From positions 62,281-126,280 of the forward strand of contig NZ_PJCA01000027.1 of NCBI RefSeq assembly GCF_002836355.1: 64,000 nucleotides of DNA. Direction: 5' to 3'. Shown in pieces: positions 37,570-47,420 of this stretch (the stretch's first letter is position 1; each line of letters opens with the position of its first letter). This DNA comes from Moritella sp. Urea-trap-13 (lineage in GTDB: Bacteria > Pseudomonadota > Gammaproteobacteria > Enterobacterales > Moritellaceae). The position numbers were made by a program, and so were the translations under genes. The notes below the pieces were generated by a model. That model was not told where the DNA came from. It made no database searches and was given only the letters and a program-made list of their open reading frames with translations.

Positions 37570-40082
37570 GCTATTGGCATAAACACTCCCTGCGTTTATT
37601 GAAACACGAGTTAAAACGCGGTGAGCTAACCATTATTTTGTTGGCCATTGTGCTGGCCGTGTCTGCCGTATTCGCATTGTCGGGTTTTTCGAGCCGAGTT
37701 AAACAAGCATTAACTGCCGAAAGCAGTACCTTCATTGCTGCCGATAGGGTGTTGGATACTGGCAGTGTAATAGATCCTGCGGTATTAGCCAAGGCCACCA
37801 GTTTAGAGCTAATTCAAGCCCAGCAGATCCAAATGTCATCCATGGTATTTACGGATGAAAAAATGGCGCTATCGGCTTTGTCTGCGGTATCGGATACTTA
37901 TCCATTGCGTGGTGAGCTATTAGTGAGTCCGTCATTAGATGGTACGCAAGCGGTCGCGTCGAATGCGCCAAAATCAGGTGAAGCTTGGTTAGAGGCAAAA
38001 GGGTTAAGGCAACTAGGGATCGCGCTGGGTGATAGCATTGAAGTTGGGGTAATGCGCTTTACAGTCACTGGGATTATCACCCAAATACCGGATGCATCGT
38101 TTAGTGTATTTAGTTCTGGTCCCGTGGTGTTTATTAACAGCCAAGACATACACAAGACTGAATTAATTCAACCAGGAAGTCGATTAAGTTATAAATACCT
38201 GTTCGCAGGAGAAGGCGATAATATTGCTGCTTTTGAGCAGTGGTTCAAACCACAGTTAAGTGATAACCAACGTTGGTATGATATTAAATCACAGAACTCG
38301 CCGTTAGCGAGAGCGCTAAGCAAAGCGGATAAATACTTATCACTGGCCAGTATGCTTGGCATTGTTTTAGCGTCCGTTGCGGTGGCAGTTGCAAGTCGCC
38401 GTTATAGCCAACGTCACCAGTCAGTCGTTGCTGTGTTTAAAGCCATGGGTGCATCTAAGCGTTATGTGTCGAAATTGTATTGCCTGCATTGGTCGCTATT
38501 AAGTGTATTAAGTATCAGTTTAGGCTTGGTGGTTGGTTATTTGATATTGAACCTCGGCTTGTACGCCATGCGTGATTATCTTGATACCTCGACCACCGGT
38601 AACATGGCGTATCCCTTCGTAGTGGCAATTGTTACTGGTATTATTTGTGCCTTTGCATTTGCGATCACGCCTTTACGAGAGTTGGTACAAACTTCACCTA
38701 TGACGCTGCTACGCGGTCGTGGTAATGGTGCTGAAAACAGCTTTTTCAGCCGATTAATGAATCCGCTACCGTCGGTATTAGCTATTTTTACCTTATTGTA
38801 TTTATTTAGCCAAGATGCAGTACTCAGTGCGGCGTTATTAATTGGTGGCGTGCTGGTGGCGTTAGTACTGCTGGTTATTGGGCGCTTATTTATGCTTGCC
38901 GGGCGATCGGCTGGCAGCAAAGCCGGTAAGTCTTGGCATTTAGCGTTAGCGAATTTAAAACGTCGCGCCAATGAAAATGCAGTGCAATTGATTAGTTTTA
39001 CCATCGCCATTCAATTACTGCTGATTATCGTGGTAATGAAAAATGGCTTGATTGATGATTGGCAGCAGCAGTTGCCGGATAACAGTGCTAACCGTTTTTT
39101 AGTCAATATTACCGCCAACCAAGTTGAGCCAGTGAATAATTTTGTTGATTCGTTAGGCATTGAGTCCAGTGGACTGTTTCCTGTGGTGCGTGGTCGTTTA
39201 ACCAAAATTAATGATGATCAAGTGACCAAGCGTGTCAGTAAAGAAGAAACTAAATCAGCGGATAATGGCCGCCGTGGTGTTGGCCGCGAGTTAAACATGA
39301 CTTGGCGTGATGGTTTGCCTTATGAAAACAGCTTAATTGCTGGTAGTTGGTGGCAGCCTGAAGATACCCGTGCGCTGGTATCGGTTGAATCGACCTTAGC
39401 AGAAAAGCTGGATGTCGAGATCGGTGACAACTTAACGTTTCAGTTAGGTAGTGAAGAAGTACTGGTGATGGTGAGTAGTATCCGTAAGGTGAACTGGCAA
39501 ACATTACAGCCTAACTTTTACATGATCTTTAACCAACATGTGCTGGCGGATTTTCCCGCCACTTATATTTCGTCGTTATATGTGCCGGATGACGCGACAG
39601 ATGCATTGCAAGATTTTCTCACCCAATATCCTACAATCACCTTGATTGATGTAGATGCCATTATCACTCAGTTACGCAGTGTGATAGGGCAAGTGTCTAT
39701 CGCCATTGAGTTTATTCTGTTGCTGGTGGTGCTAGCTGGGAGCTTAGTATTAGTGGCTCAAGTACAAGCTAGTATGGAAGAGCGTGAACGTGAACTGGCA
39801 ATTCTAAGGACATTAGGCGCGAGTGGACGCTTACTGCGTAATAGCGTGTTATTTGAATTTGTCGCTTTGGGTGCTCTGGCTGGGCTGATGGCGAGTATGG
39901 CCATGGAGCTGGGTGTCTATATTTTACAAAGTCGTATTTTTGAAATGCCAGGTGCATTCCACTTTCAATATTGGTTATTAGGCATAGGCGCAGGTGCGAT
40001 TTTTGTCGGGTTGATTGGTTTGCTGAGCTGTTGGCGTTTATTGAATATGTCCAGCGTGACGTTAATTAGACGGACTATGTAG
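37566..40082 (+). CDS. ybbP: FtsX-like permease of the YbbA-YbbP ABC complex
   Basis: This large inner-membrane protein has two FtsX domains. There is one TM near the N-terminus (ILLAIVLAVSAVFALSGF), a periplasmic domain, an FtsX set at about residues 255-375, a middle pair at about 405-440, a second periplasmic domain at about 500-700 and a final FtsX set (ILLLVVLAGSLVLVAQVQ to C-terminus). MEERERELAILRTLGAS is the typical cytoplasmic coupling stretch. Length is 838 aa. It is translated from an ATG overlapping the ybbA stop. Confidence 0.93.
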   Translation: MSYWHKHSLRLLKHELKRGELTIILLAIVLAVSAVFALSGFSSRVKQALTAESSTFIAADRVLDTGSVIDPAVLAKATSLELIQAQQIQMSSMVFTDEKMALSALSAVSDTYPLRGELLVSPSLDGTQAVASNAPKSGEAWLEAKGLRQLGIALGDSIEVGVMRFTVTGIITQIPDASFSVFSSGPVVFINSQDIHKTELIQPGSRLSYKYLFAGEGDNIAAFEQWFKPQLSDNQRWYDIKSQNSPLARALSKADKYLSLASMLGIVLASVAVAVASRRYSQRHQSVVAVFKAMGASKRYVSKLYCLHWSLLSVLSISLGLVVGYLILNLGLYAMRDYLDTSTTGNMAYPFVVAIVTGIICAFAFAITPLRELVQTSPMTLLRGRGNGAENSFFSRLMNPLPSVLAIFTLLYLFSQDAVLSAALLIGGVLVALVLLVIGRLFMLAGRSAGSKAGKSWHLALANLKRRANENAVQLISFTIAIQLLLIIVVMKNGLIDDWQQQLPDNSANRFLVNITANQVEPVNNFVDSLGIESSGLFPVVRGRLTKINDDQVTKRVSKEETKSADNGRRGVGRELNMTWRDGLPYENSLIAGSWWQPEDTRALVSVESTLAEKLDVEIGDNLTFQLGSEEVLVMVSSIRKVNWQTLQPNFYMIFNQHVLADFPATYISSLYVPDDATDALQDFLTQYPTITLIDVDAIITQLRSVIGQVSIAIEFILLLVVLAGSLVLVAQVQASMEERERELAILRTLGASGRLLRNSVLFEFVALGALAGLMASMAMELGVYILQSRIFEMPGAFHFQYWLLGIGAGAIFVGLIGLLSCWRLLNMSSVTLIRRTM

Positions 40083-40115
40083 TAAACTATATAACAATGT
40101 CTAGCTATGAAATAA

Positions 40116-40145
40116 GTGGTGTTATGAGCGTTATCATTGCACCAC
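40116..40145. repeat. Hairpin-forming inverted repeat after ybbP
   Basis: GTGGTG-tt-ATGA pairs with TCAT-tg-CACCAC around a 6-nt loop, 33 nt past the ybbP stop. There is no T-run, so a terminator role is uncertain. Confidence 0.35.
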
Positions 40146-40290
40146 ATAATGAAATATGATCTTTGCCACAAAACGGAGCTAAATAATCATTATTTCCGAA
40201 TGAGGGCTATAAAACTAACCAATTGTTGGTAGTGTTTGATTTGTTAATGGATTTAACATTATTTTTAAATACTAGTTAAAAGAGGATTTT

Positions 40291-40407
40291 ATGGCTTTCT
40301 ATTATTATGCGTTATTGGCTGTTTTTATGATGATGATGCCATGCTTGTTTTTTGTTAACAGTATAGTCAGCTATAGCCGCCATTCAACTAAGCTGGTTAA
40401 AAAATAA
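40291..40407 (+). CDS. Putative 38-residue membrane microprotein
   Basis: This short frame starts at an ATG with AGAGGA 4 nt upstream and encodes 38 residues: a 20-plus-residue hydrophobic helix beginning MAFYYYALLAVF with four consecutive Met, then a short basic tail ending STKLVKK. The composition (one helix, positive C-terminus) is typical of small inner-membrane proteins. It stands alone in the 492-bp gap between ybbP and the GGDEF/EAL gene. I do not recognise a family. Conservation in related genomes would decide whether it is real. Confidence 0.5.
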   Translation: MAFYYYALLAVFMMMMPCLFFVNSIVSYSRHSTKLVKK

Positions 40408-40595
40408 TATTATTAGTATGTTAATACGTATTAATGCATTATAAATGCTTATTAATGTGAGTGACTAATGGTTAAATAAGCTATTGATATTCACATACCT
40501 CCTTGCTATCGGTAGACTGTAATCCTTGATGATTATTAATTGATGTTTAACGCTTACTGACATTGCGGTAATGCTTGTTAATCAAAGGGAATACT

Positions 40596-42995
40596 TTGCT
40601 GATAATTCGACCTATGGTTTCTAGATTTATTATTATTTTAACGATTGCATTGATCCCCACATCATTATTGATGTCATATCATACTTGGCATGCTTTCAGT
40701 ACCGAAAAGCAAAAAATACGTAATGACGCATTTCAATTTGCAGAGAAAGTAATTACTCAGCAACAGAATAAGATTAATTATACCAAATCTATTTTATTTA
40801 AATTAGCTCAAGAAAGTGCTCTCCGAGATCCTAAAGACCCGCTCTGCTCTATTTTTGTTGCGCGTGTGCAACGCCTTAATCCACTGTTTACTAATATCGG
40901 TGTGCCATTGGCAAATGGTGATCTGCTTTGTAATGCGCTGCCGCTACAGCAAGCGGTGAATGTGGCTGACCGAGCCTATTTTAGCAATACTATTGAAAAT
41001 GGTACGTTTTCAATGAGCCGATTTCAACATGACAGAGCCAGTGACCTCGCTTCAATGAACTTCTCAGTGCCTGTTTTCGGTGATGATAAGCAAATTATTG
41101 CAGCTGCAGTGGCGGTTGTATCGCTTGAATGGTGGAGTGAGCAATTAACCGATGATTTCTTTCCGAAAGATGGCGCCGCTTTTATTGTCGATAGCGATGC
41201 GAGTGTTATTGCTTCGCATTATGGTATTACAAGAGCGAAAGAGAGTTTAGCGCTTATCATGACAGAGCCGTTGCCAGCAGCAGAAGAAGGGGTCTATGAA
41301 GTCACGTCGGTGGACGATATTCCTTATTTAGTTGCTTATAAACCGATGTTTTCTGCGCAAGGCACAGCGAATGCTTCGGTGCTCATCGTACTGCCGTTAA
41401 ACAGTGCTTATGCCAATGCTTATAAGAAGTTAGAGCAGAGTATATTAACCTTATTGTTCAGTTTCGTCACATTAAGCACAGCGTTATTCTGGGGTTTACG
41501 CATTAAAATTATTACGCCAATTTATCAGTTACTGGATAATGCCAAAGATTTTGTCTCAGAACATCTTGAAGATGATAATGCAGTAAGAAAGACAACGTTG
41601 AACACTCATCAATCTCGATATGAGAATGAGCTATCAGATTTATCTGATCATTTTAATTTGGTTATTACAGAGCAAAAGAAACAACGTAAAGCGCTAAAAG
41701 ATTTGGTTTACCTTGATCAATTGACACAATTACCCAATCGTTATGCGTTATTAAATAGCATTGAAAACCGCTTTCCCGAGCAGCATGCGCCCTTTGCATT
41801 AGTGCTGATTGATATTGATAATTTTGGTATGTTAAATGACCGATTTGGTCATGATATCGGGGATGCGTTATTAATCGAAATAGCCAATAGGTTAACGGTA
41901 TTATGCCGAGAACATGAAGAAGTCAGCCGTTGGTGTGGTGATGAGTTTGTGTTGATTTTACCTTATAGCAAGCGTGAGTTATTAGAACATAGAATCAATT
42001 ACATTTTAGACACAATTTGTAAGCCCATTCAAATTGGTGCTATCACCCATGCCTGTCAGGCGCGTTGCGGTGTGGTCATTAGCCAAGAATGCAAGATTAA
42101 AGATGCAGGTAAACTGATGCATTTTGCTGACCTTGCTGTCGAAAAAACCGGTGATAATAAAACTTATCAGATTAATTATTTCAAGCCTGAAATGGAAACG
42201 GCAGGGCATGAACAGTTTGAATTGGAAGTTGAACTGCGTCAGGCACTCCCTCGTGATGAATTACGTTTACATTACCAGCCTATTATTAATTTAAAAACCG
42301 GTAAGTATCGCTTAGCCGAAGCACTTGTACGTTGGCAGCATCCAACACTAGGGTTAGTACAACCATTACAGTTTATTGAGTTAGCGGAGAAAACAGGTCT
42401 CATTATTAATATTGGTCGTTGGGTTGTATGTGAAGCGATCCGTCAATTAGCACAATGGGATGCTGACGAAAATATTGATATAAACGAAATCGCAGTAAAT
42501 TTATCCCCGATACAATTACAAGATGTTGACCTTATTATCATTATCGAAGATACATTAACAAAATATGGCGTTAACCCTGAACAACTTACCCTAGAGATCA
42601 CTGAATCTGTATTACTTGATGGTGGTGATACTGCGCTTGATAAAATTGCTCAATTTAGAGCGATGGGCATTAAAATTGCGTTGGATGACTTCGGTACTGG
42701 TTATTCAAGTTTAAGCTACTTATCGCGTATCACGTTAGACAAAATTAAAATTGACCGCTCATTCGTGAGTGAAATTGGTCATGCTCGCGATGATATTCTA
42801 ATTGAAACAATTATGACCATGTCCCACAGCATGAATTTAGATGTGGTTGCAGAAGGTATTGAAATCCCATCTCAATTGGCATTCTTGCAACAACATAATT
42901 GTGAATATGGCCAAGGTTATTACTTTAGTAAACCGTTAGAAGCAAGCGCAATGACGACCTTTTTTGAGAAAAGTAAGACTGTGAGTTTATGTTGA
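40596..42995 (+). CDS. Cache-domain GGDEF/EAL protein with variant CGDEF motif
   Basis: This is an inner-membrane c-di-GMP enzyme. There is one TM near the N-terminus, a periplasmic Cache-like sensor (VADRAYFSNTIENGTFSMS and FSVPVFGDDKQIIAA), a second TM at about 280, then GGDEF with the signature SRWCGDEFVLIL, where the first Gly is Cys. An EAL domain follows with intact LAEALVRWQHP, EITESVLLDGG and DDFGTGYSSLSYLS. The EAL half therefore looks catalytic, while the cyclase half may be reduced. I place the start at TTG 40596 (799 aa) because AAAGGGA lies 5 nt upstream. TTG 40575 and ATG 40614 are alternatives. Confidence 0.9.
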   Translation: MLIIRPMVSRFIIILTIALIPTSLLMSYHTWHAFSTEKQKIRNDAFQFAEKVITQQQNKINYTKSILFKLAQESALRDPKDPLCSIFVARVQRLNPLFTNIGVPLANGDLLCNALPLQQAVNVADRAYFSNTIENGTFSMSRFQHDRASDLASMNFSVPVFGDDKQIIAAAVAVVSLEWWSEQLTDDFFPKDGAAFIVDSDASVIASHYGITRAKESLALIMTEPLPAAEEGVYEVTSVDDIPYLVAYKPMFSAQGTANASVLIVLPLNSAYANAYKKLEQSILTLLFSFVTLSTALFWGLRIKIITPIYQLLDNAKDFVSEHLEDDNAVRKTTLNTHQSRYENELSDLSDHFNLVITEQKKQRKALKDLVYLDQLTQLPNRYALLNSIENRFPEQHAPFALVLIDIDNFGMLNDRFGHDIGDALLIEIANRLTVLCREHEEVSRWCGDEFVLILPYSKRELLEHRINYILDTICKPIQIGAITHACQARCGVVISQECKIKDAGKLMHFADLAVEKTGDNKTYQINYFKPEMETAGHEQFELEVELRQALPRDELRLHYQPIINLKTGKYRLAEALVRWQHPTLGLVQPLQFIELAEKTGLIINIGRWVVCEAIRQLAQWDADENIDINEIAVNLSPIQLQDVDLIIIIEDTLTKYGVNPEQLTLEITESVLLDGGDTALDKIAQFRAMGIKIALDDFGTGYSSLSYLSRITLDKIKIDRSFVSEIGHARDDILIETIMTMSHSMNLDVVAEGIEIPSQLAFLQQHNCEYGQGYYFSKPLEASAMTTFFEKSKTVSLC

Positions 42996-43043
42996 AGTAT
43001 TATTCCGGCTAAGTGATATATGTCACATCAATGGCTATAGTTG

Positions 43044-44015
43044 ATGTATATTTCTTTATTAACGGGTAATGTTTTGAAATTTATTAAATCTTGTTTGCTT
43101 GTTGTATCATCTTCATTGTTGGTTGCTGCTTGCGGTGGTGATAATGATGATACTTCGTATTCCAATGTCTCCTTTTCTGTTTCCGATGCCCCTGTTGAAG
43201 GGCTATCAGCCGTGGTAATTGCTTTTGATCAGCTTGAGTTTATTCATGCAGACGGCGAACGTACTTTTCATGACATCGATGGCTATGAACAAATCAATTT
43301 ATTAGACTATCCAGGCACTCAATCGGCATTGATAATTAGTGATATCGCATTACGTACCGGTGAATATAAAAATTTAATCATTCATATCAAGCCTGAACAA
43401 GCGCTTAATTATGTTATAAAAATAGCAGCGCCTGGTGTAGAAGAAGATTTAAAACAACCCAGTAATGAATTAAAACTAGGTGGTTTTACCGTTATTGATG
43501 AAGCCGTGCAGGCATTTACCATTGAGTTTGATTTACGTAAATCTCTAGTAATGCGTGGTAATAACGTCAATAACAAGGGCTATATTTTAAAACCACATGG
43601 TGTAACGATTGTTGATACCGATAAGGCTGCTTCGCTGAGCGGTAATGTGGAAGCGAGCTTACTTGAAGCTGAAGATTGTGACGCTGCAACAGGCAATTTT
43701 GTGTATTTATACCAAGGTCAGGGATTGTTGATTGATTCTCTAGCTGATAACTTTGATATTGAGTTCATTGATCCATTACCAGACCCTAGTTTGACTGCTC
43801 CTTATGCATCTACATCTGTTGATTTAGTTACCGGTGATTATGCTTTCGGGTACCTACCATCTGGATATTATACCGTAGCGTTTAGCTGCAGTGCGGTCGG
43901 CGATGACCCGGTGAAATTTGATGGTTTAATCATCCCTGATCCTGCTGAGCAATTCAAAGAGCTGATATTACCGGACTCACAAGAACTCATTTTTGACTTT
44001 AAACAAGCAATATGA
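43044..44015 (+). CDS. DUF4382-type lipoprotein
   Basis: This is a secreted lipoprotein with lipobox LLVAAC and Cys at about residue 30. The mature start is acidic (GGDNDDTSYSN), so sorting to the outer membrane is likely. The following region (VSFSVSDAPVEGLSAVVIAFDQLEF ... LLDYPGTQSALI) matches the DUF4382 pattern, a beta-sandwich seen in marine bacteria. The C-terminal half is a carboxypeptidase-regulatory-like fold (SGNVEASLLEAEDC ... LPSGYYTVAFSC). It is 323 aa from the ATG at 43044, and a TTG at 43074 would give a tidier signal peptide. No biochemical role is known. It is 48 nt past the GGDEF/EAL gene and may be co-transcribed. Confidence 0.8.
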   Translation: MYISLLTGNVLKFIKSCLLVVSSSLLVAACGGDNDDTSYSNVSFSVSDAPVEGLSAVVIAFDQLEFIHADGERTFHDIDGYEQINLLDYPGTQSALIISDIALRTGEYKNLIIHIKPEQALNYVIKIAAPGVEEDLKQPSNELKLGGFTVIDEAVQAFTIEFDLRKSLVMRGNNVNNKGYILKPHGVTIVDTDKAASLSGNVEASLLEAEDCDAATGNFVYLYQGQGLLIDSLADNFDIEFIDPLPDPSLTAPYASTSVDLVTGDYAFGYLPSGYYTVAFSCSAVGDDPVKFDGLIIPDPAEQFKELILPDSQELIFDFKQAI

Positions 44016-44161
44016 ACCCAAGGTGAATTGATAAATAATGAGGTTATTGTTGTGATCTTTATTAAATTTTAATGATTTTTTATAAATAAAATCGGATTTT
44101 ATGTTTTATATTATTGTCATAAACCGAGATATTTATATCGGAATTTAATAGGGGAATCATA

Positions 44162-44629
44162 ATGAATAGCAAAGTAATTAAATATGGTCTTATACTCGCC
44201 GCTTTGGTTAATATTGGCGGTGTGCTGACATTCTCACAATTATTTAGTAATACCGCCATTAATGAGGCTGACCCGGTTGTCATGTCTAACTTTGGTTTGG
44301 TGATGATTATCGTATGGGGACTGGCTTACTTTGCTGCCGCTCTGACGAAAGGTAGTATCCGTTTATTAGTTTCTGTTTTTGCGATTGAGAAAATGGTGTA
44401 TGTGTGTGCATGGGTTTATTGGTTAGCAACAAATAGCTTATTTACCTTGTATGAGACAGACTTGTTTGCCGGTATCTTCTATACCATTTACGGTTTAAAT
44501 GATTTGTTGTTTATGGTGTTCTTTATCAAAGTCGCCATGTATAAAGGTGAGCCTGTTAATACTTACAAAGCAAAGCGCGGTGAAGCTGAATCAGCAACGG
44601 ATAATACAATTCCTGCCGCATCTAAATAG
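44162..44629 (+). CDS. Four-helix membrane protein of unknown function
   Basis: The 155 residues have about four hydrophobic segments (residues 6-28, 43-62, 68-88, 100-125) and a polar C-terminus with EAESATDNT. GGGGAAT is 4-5 nt upstream of the ATG. Conserved-looking residues include YFAAALTKGS and FAIEKMVYVCAWVYWL. I do not recognise a characterised family. It is monocistronic, followed by a strong terminator. Confidence 0.75.
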   Translation: MNSKVIKYGLILAALVNIGGVLTFSQLFSNTAINEADPVVMSNFGLVMIIVWGLAYFAAALTKGSIRLLVSVFAIEKMVYVCAWVYWLATNSLFTLYETDLFAGIFYTIYGLNDLLFMVFFIKVAMYKGEPVNTYKAKRGEAESATDNTIPAASK

Positions 44630-44635
44630 TACGAA

Positions 44636-44670
44636 AAAGGCAGCCTCTGTTATTGTGAGAGGCTGCCTTT
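44636..44670 (+). terminator. Rho-independent terminator after the four-helix protein gene
   Basis: AAAGGCAGCCTCT pairs with AGAGGCTGCCTTT around a 9-nt loop. It lies in the convergent space with the DUF1254 gene and may serve both. Confidence 0.88.
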
Positions 44671-44712
44671 GCTTTATATTGACTGATTTACAGGGTCTGT
44701 TTAATTACTGCG

Positions 44713-46344
44713 TTACTTTATCAATTCAAAGTCACTTGGCTGCCAAGTTTTATCGAACCAAGGTTGCAGCGGGCCGTATAAACGTAACATAGCAAACCAA
44801 GCTTTACCGGGTGTGGTTTCGGTCCAGTTTACCTCTAAACCTTTTGGTGTATCAGGTCCAAAGTACAAGGTGACTGAGCCGTCTTTATTATAGATAAGTT
44901 CATCACGTTTATTGTTCTTACTTGGGAAAAACGAGCCATTCGGAACTTGTAGTTCTGAGCGCGTTTGTGGATCGTAAGCAACCATGGACCAGAAGTCTTT
45001 AGCTGGTGCATCAGCCGGTAAGGTAACTTTATAATTCTTTTCACCATAAAGAATGTCGCCATTGTTATCGCCTGTTGTCATGGCGTAATTAGACCCAACC
45101 CCCGGTATTTGCAATGCCATTGCTGGTGTATTTACAGTTGCAATGTAGAAAAAAAGCGTTCGTGCATCCATGTTTCTTCCGCCATTTCCGTCATCCTTTA
45201 ACCAACGGTAATCTCGTCCAATAAAGCCTGTAAACCACTGTTTTCCTTCAAACAGATAAGCACTCTTATCTCGAGACTTAAAGGCGATACCACGCGCCGT
45301 TGCATTACCAACTGCTACCGCATCTTTTAAAATTGCCTTCATGCGTGCATCGGGCTCGAAAGGTTTGCCTTTCTGAATACCAATAGCAGCAGCCTGGCCA
45401 CGAAGTTCTGGGTCGATGAATGCTACTGGCTCTTTTTGGATCACATGCCAAAGCTCCTCATAAAACTTATAATCATTAGCGTGAACGGTATTAAAATACT
45501 TACCCGAGCCATTAATAAACTTCATTTGTTTGGGACTCTTAGCGTCAGCAAGCGGATAGATTTTGAGACCTGTACGCCACATGTTCGCAGCATGATCAGG
45601 CTTTCCATCTTTCAAGAAACCGCGCAAAATAAGCCAGTTATTATAACTTGTTGATTGTGCAATCCACACTTTCTGTTGTGTATCGCCAATCATGATACTT
45701 GCTCTAGTGTCCTTATTTCTGTCCTGCATGGCATTAAGGGTTGGCTTTAGCTCTCCCTCATAATCTGGCGGCAAAATAACATACGTGCCACCTTTCTGTG
45801 CATCAGGTCCTGGTGCGCCCATATCGACTACAAAGCGGAAAAAGGCATCATTCAGCGTTCCTGGTCCTGCTCCAGCAGGTATCTCAACCACAGTAACCCC
45901 GTCTTTTTCAAGGTCGAGCATAGCACCAGCGTAAACAGTGTCTGTGTTACCGGTTAAAAATAATGGATTAGAATCCATTAGGTTATCGAATACTAAGACT
46001 TCATTTGAGTCATCGGCACCCATAGATTTAAAGCCTAAACGGATCCCTTCGATTGATGTTGCGGGAATAAAATTAAGAAATACATCGACACCACGAATGA
46101 AATCTAAATTATCATACACCTTGTCGAGAGTCGCTTGAGTTGGGATCCCATCATAAAAATTAAGCTCGCCAATACGAGTTTCAACCTTATTTGGGGTCAT
46201 TATCTCTTCAGGGATTTTATGATTAAACCCTAGTGTTACAGTACCTTCAGGAGCGGGGGAAGCAAAAGTAGTACCTGTAAAGACTGATATAATGCAACTG
46301 CTAAGAAGTGCGAATTTGATAAGTTGTGTTGGTTTTTTCTTCAT
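44713..46344 (-). CDS. Exported DUF1254/DUF1214 protein
   Basis: A signal peptide (KFALLSSCIISVFTGTTFA) is followed by a DUF1254 region (residues of about 60-190, with VDVFLNFIPATSIEGIRLGF and LFLTGNTDTVYAGAMLDL) and a C-terminal DUF1214 region (APAKDFWSMVAYDPQTRSEL ... NKDGSVTLYFGP ... WFAMLRLYGPLQPWFDKTW). Length is 543 aa from ATG 46344, with AAAGGACA upstream. Such proteins are widespread in marine bacteria, but their function is unknown. Periplasmic location is inferred. It is monocistronic. Confidence 0.85.
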   Translation of the reverse strand: MKKKPTQLIKFALLSSCIISVFTGTTFASPAPEGTVTLGFNHKIPEEIMTPNKVETRIGELNFYDGIPTQATLDKVYDNLDFIRGVDVFLNFIPATSIEGIRLGFKSMGADDSNEVLVFDNLMDSNPLFLTGNTDTVYAGAMLDLEKDGVTVVEIPAGAGPGTLNDAFFRFVVDMGAPGPDAQKGGTYVILPPDYEGELKPTLNAMQDRNKDTRASIMIGDTQQKVWIAQSTSYNNWLILRGFLKDGKPDHAANMWRTGLKIYPLADAKSPKQMKFINGSGKYFNTVHANDYKFYEELWHVIQKEPVAFIDPELRGQAAAIGIQKGKPFEPDARMKAILKDAVAVGNATARGIAFKSRDKSAYLFEGKQWFTGFIGRDYRWLKDDGNGGRNMDARTLFFYIATVNTPAMALQIPGVGSNYAMTTGDNNGDILYGEKNYKVTLPADAPAKDFWSMVAYDPQTRSELQVPNGSFFPSKNNKRDELIYNKDGSVTLYFGPDTPKGLEVNWTETTPGKAWFAMLRLYGPLQPWFDKTWQPSDFELIK

Positions 46345-46654
46345 CAACGGTGTCCTTTAGTCATGGTGAAAAATCATTAGAGGAGCGAATTTTTTTGTCG
46401 ATTTTTATATCAATGGCTGTGGTGTTAGCGTATATCCGAAGTAAGGAAAGGTGATTTATGGCGGGCGTTTTAACCTATACAATTGAGAACGCTATTTTGA
46501 CGCTCTCAATTGTAGTTATTCTCTAACTCGTAAGCGATTGAACACAAACAGCAATACTCTAAGTATAAGGTAAACTTCTCGAGTCGGCCGCTACTGTGTC
46601 ACATTTATCGCAAGAATGTTTCTATAGCACTGATGTTTTAATACACCTATGTGG
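46345..46654. other. Intergenic region with a ribB terminator-like inverted repeat
   Basis: The 310-bp gap contains TACAATTGAGA (46478-46488) pairing with TCTCAATTGTA (46504-46514). This 11-bp stem lies about 140 nt beyond the ribB stop and upstream of the DUF1254 gene. Nothing else is recognised. Confidence 0.45.
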
Positions 46655-47308
46655 TTAACCGACTTGCTCTAATAGTGCATTACGATAAGTCACAATATCT
46701 TCAATGGTTAATACCGGTAAGTTATGCTTTTCACCAAACGTAATGATTTCAGGTAAACGCGCCATAGTACCGTCGGGATTGGTGACCTCACATAATACTC
46801 CTGCTGGTTTTAGTCCGGCTAGCTTCATTAAATCAATGGTGCCTTCGGTATGTCCTCGACGTGTTAATACACCGCCCGGTTGTGCGCGTAGTGGGTAAAC
46901 ATGGCCTGGACGGGCAAGGTCGCTTGGCATGGCGTTATCTGCAATCGCAGCTTTAATCGTCGTCACACGGTCCGCTGCTGATACACCCGTTGTCACACCA
47001 ACAGCAGCTTCGATACTGACGGTAAATGCAGTGCCATACTGACTTGAGTTATTCTCAACCATAGGCGCAAGTTCTAAATGTTTAACACGCTCATCAGGTA
47101 GACAAACACAAACAATACCACTGCCTTCACGGATCAATAGTGCCATTTGCTCATTGGTAAGCGACTCTGCCGCATACACCATATCGCCTTCATTTTCGCG
47201 GTCTTCATCATCAACAACTAAAACCCCTTTGCCTAAACGTAATGCCGTTAATGCTGTTTCAACACGTGTGATTGCGTCGCCAAAAGGGGAAAGTAAAGAC
47301 TGATTCAT
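46655..47308 (-). CDS. ribB: 3,4-dihydroxy-2-butanone-4-phosphate synthase
   Basis: It makes the four-carbon unit of riboflavin from ribulose 5-phosphate. The metal and substrate motif [18 protein letters not shown] is complete, with [22 protein letters not shown] and [22 protein letters not shown]. Length is 217 aa, a single-domain RibB with no GTP cyclohydrolase II fusion. AAGGAT precedes the ATG. An FMN riboswitch lies in the leader, so it is expected to be repressed by FMN independently of any rib operon. Confidence 0.97.
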   Translation of the reverse strand: MNQSLLSPFGDAITRVETALTALRLGKGVLVVDDEDRENEGDMVYAAESLTNEQMALLIREGSGIVCVCLPDERVKHLELAPMVENNSSQYGTAFTVSIEAAVGVTTGVSAADRVTTIKAAIADNAMPSDLARPGHVYPLRAQPGGVLTRRGHTEGTIDLMKLAGLKPAGVLCEVTNPDGTMARLPEIITFGEKHNLPVLTIEDIVTYRNALLEQVG

Positions 47309-47390
47309 GGTTTTAATCCTTAATATACAACTATAAAAATATTGGGTTCCAGAATCAGGGCGTGCAGAATTAGAGGTACGTTATTCGCCA

Positions 47391-47404
47391 TCTACCAAGG
47401 TAGA
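47391..47404 (-). promoter_or_regulatory. Small hairpin in the ribB leader, possible expression platform
   Basis: TCTACC-AA-GGTAGA lies between the riboswitch aptamer and the ribB ribosome-binding site. There is no U-run nearby, so control may be at translation initiation or Rho-dependent. This is inference. Confidence 0.3.
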
Positions 47405-47420
47405 CGTTAACGCATCTTAT

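Noticed and set aside
38576-39010. 144-codon open frame antisense to ybbP
   Set aside because: Inside the FtsX membrane region, with no independent start signal or domain.
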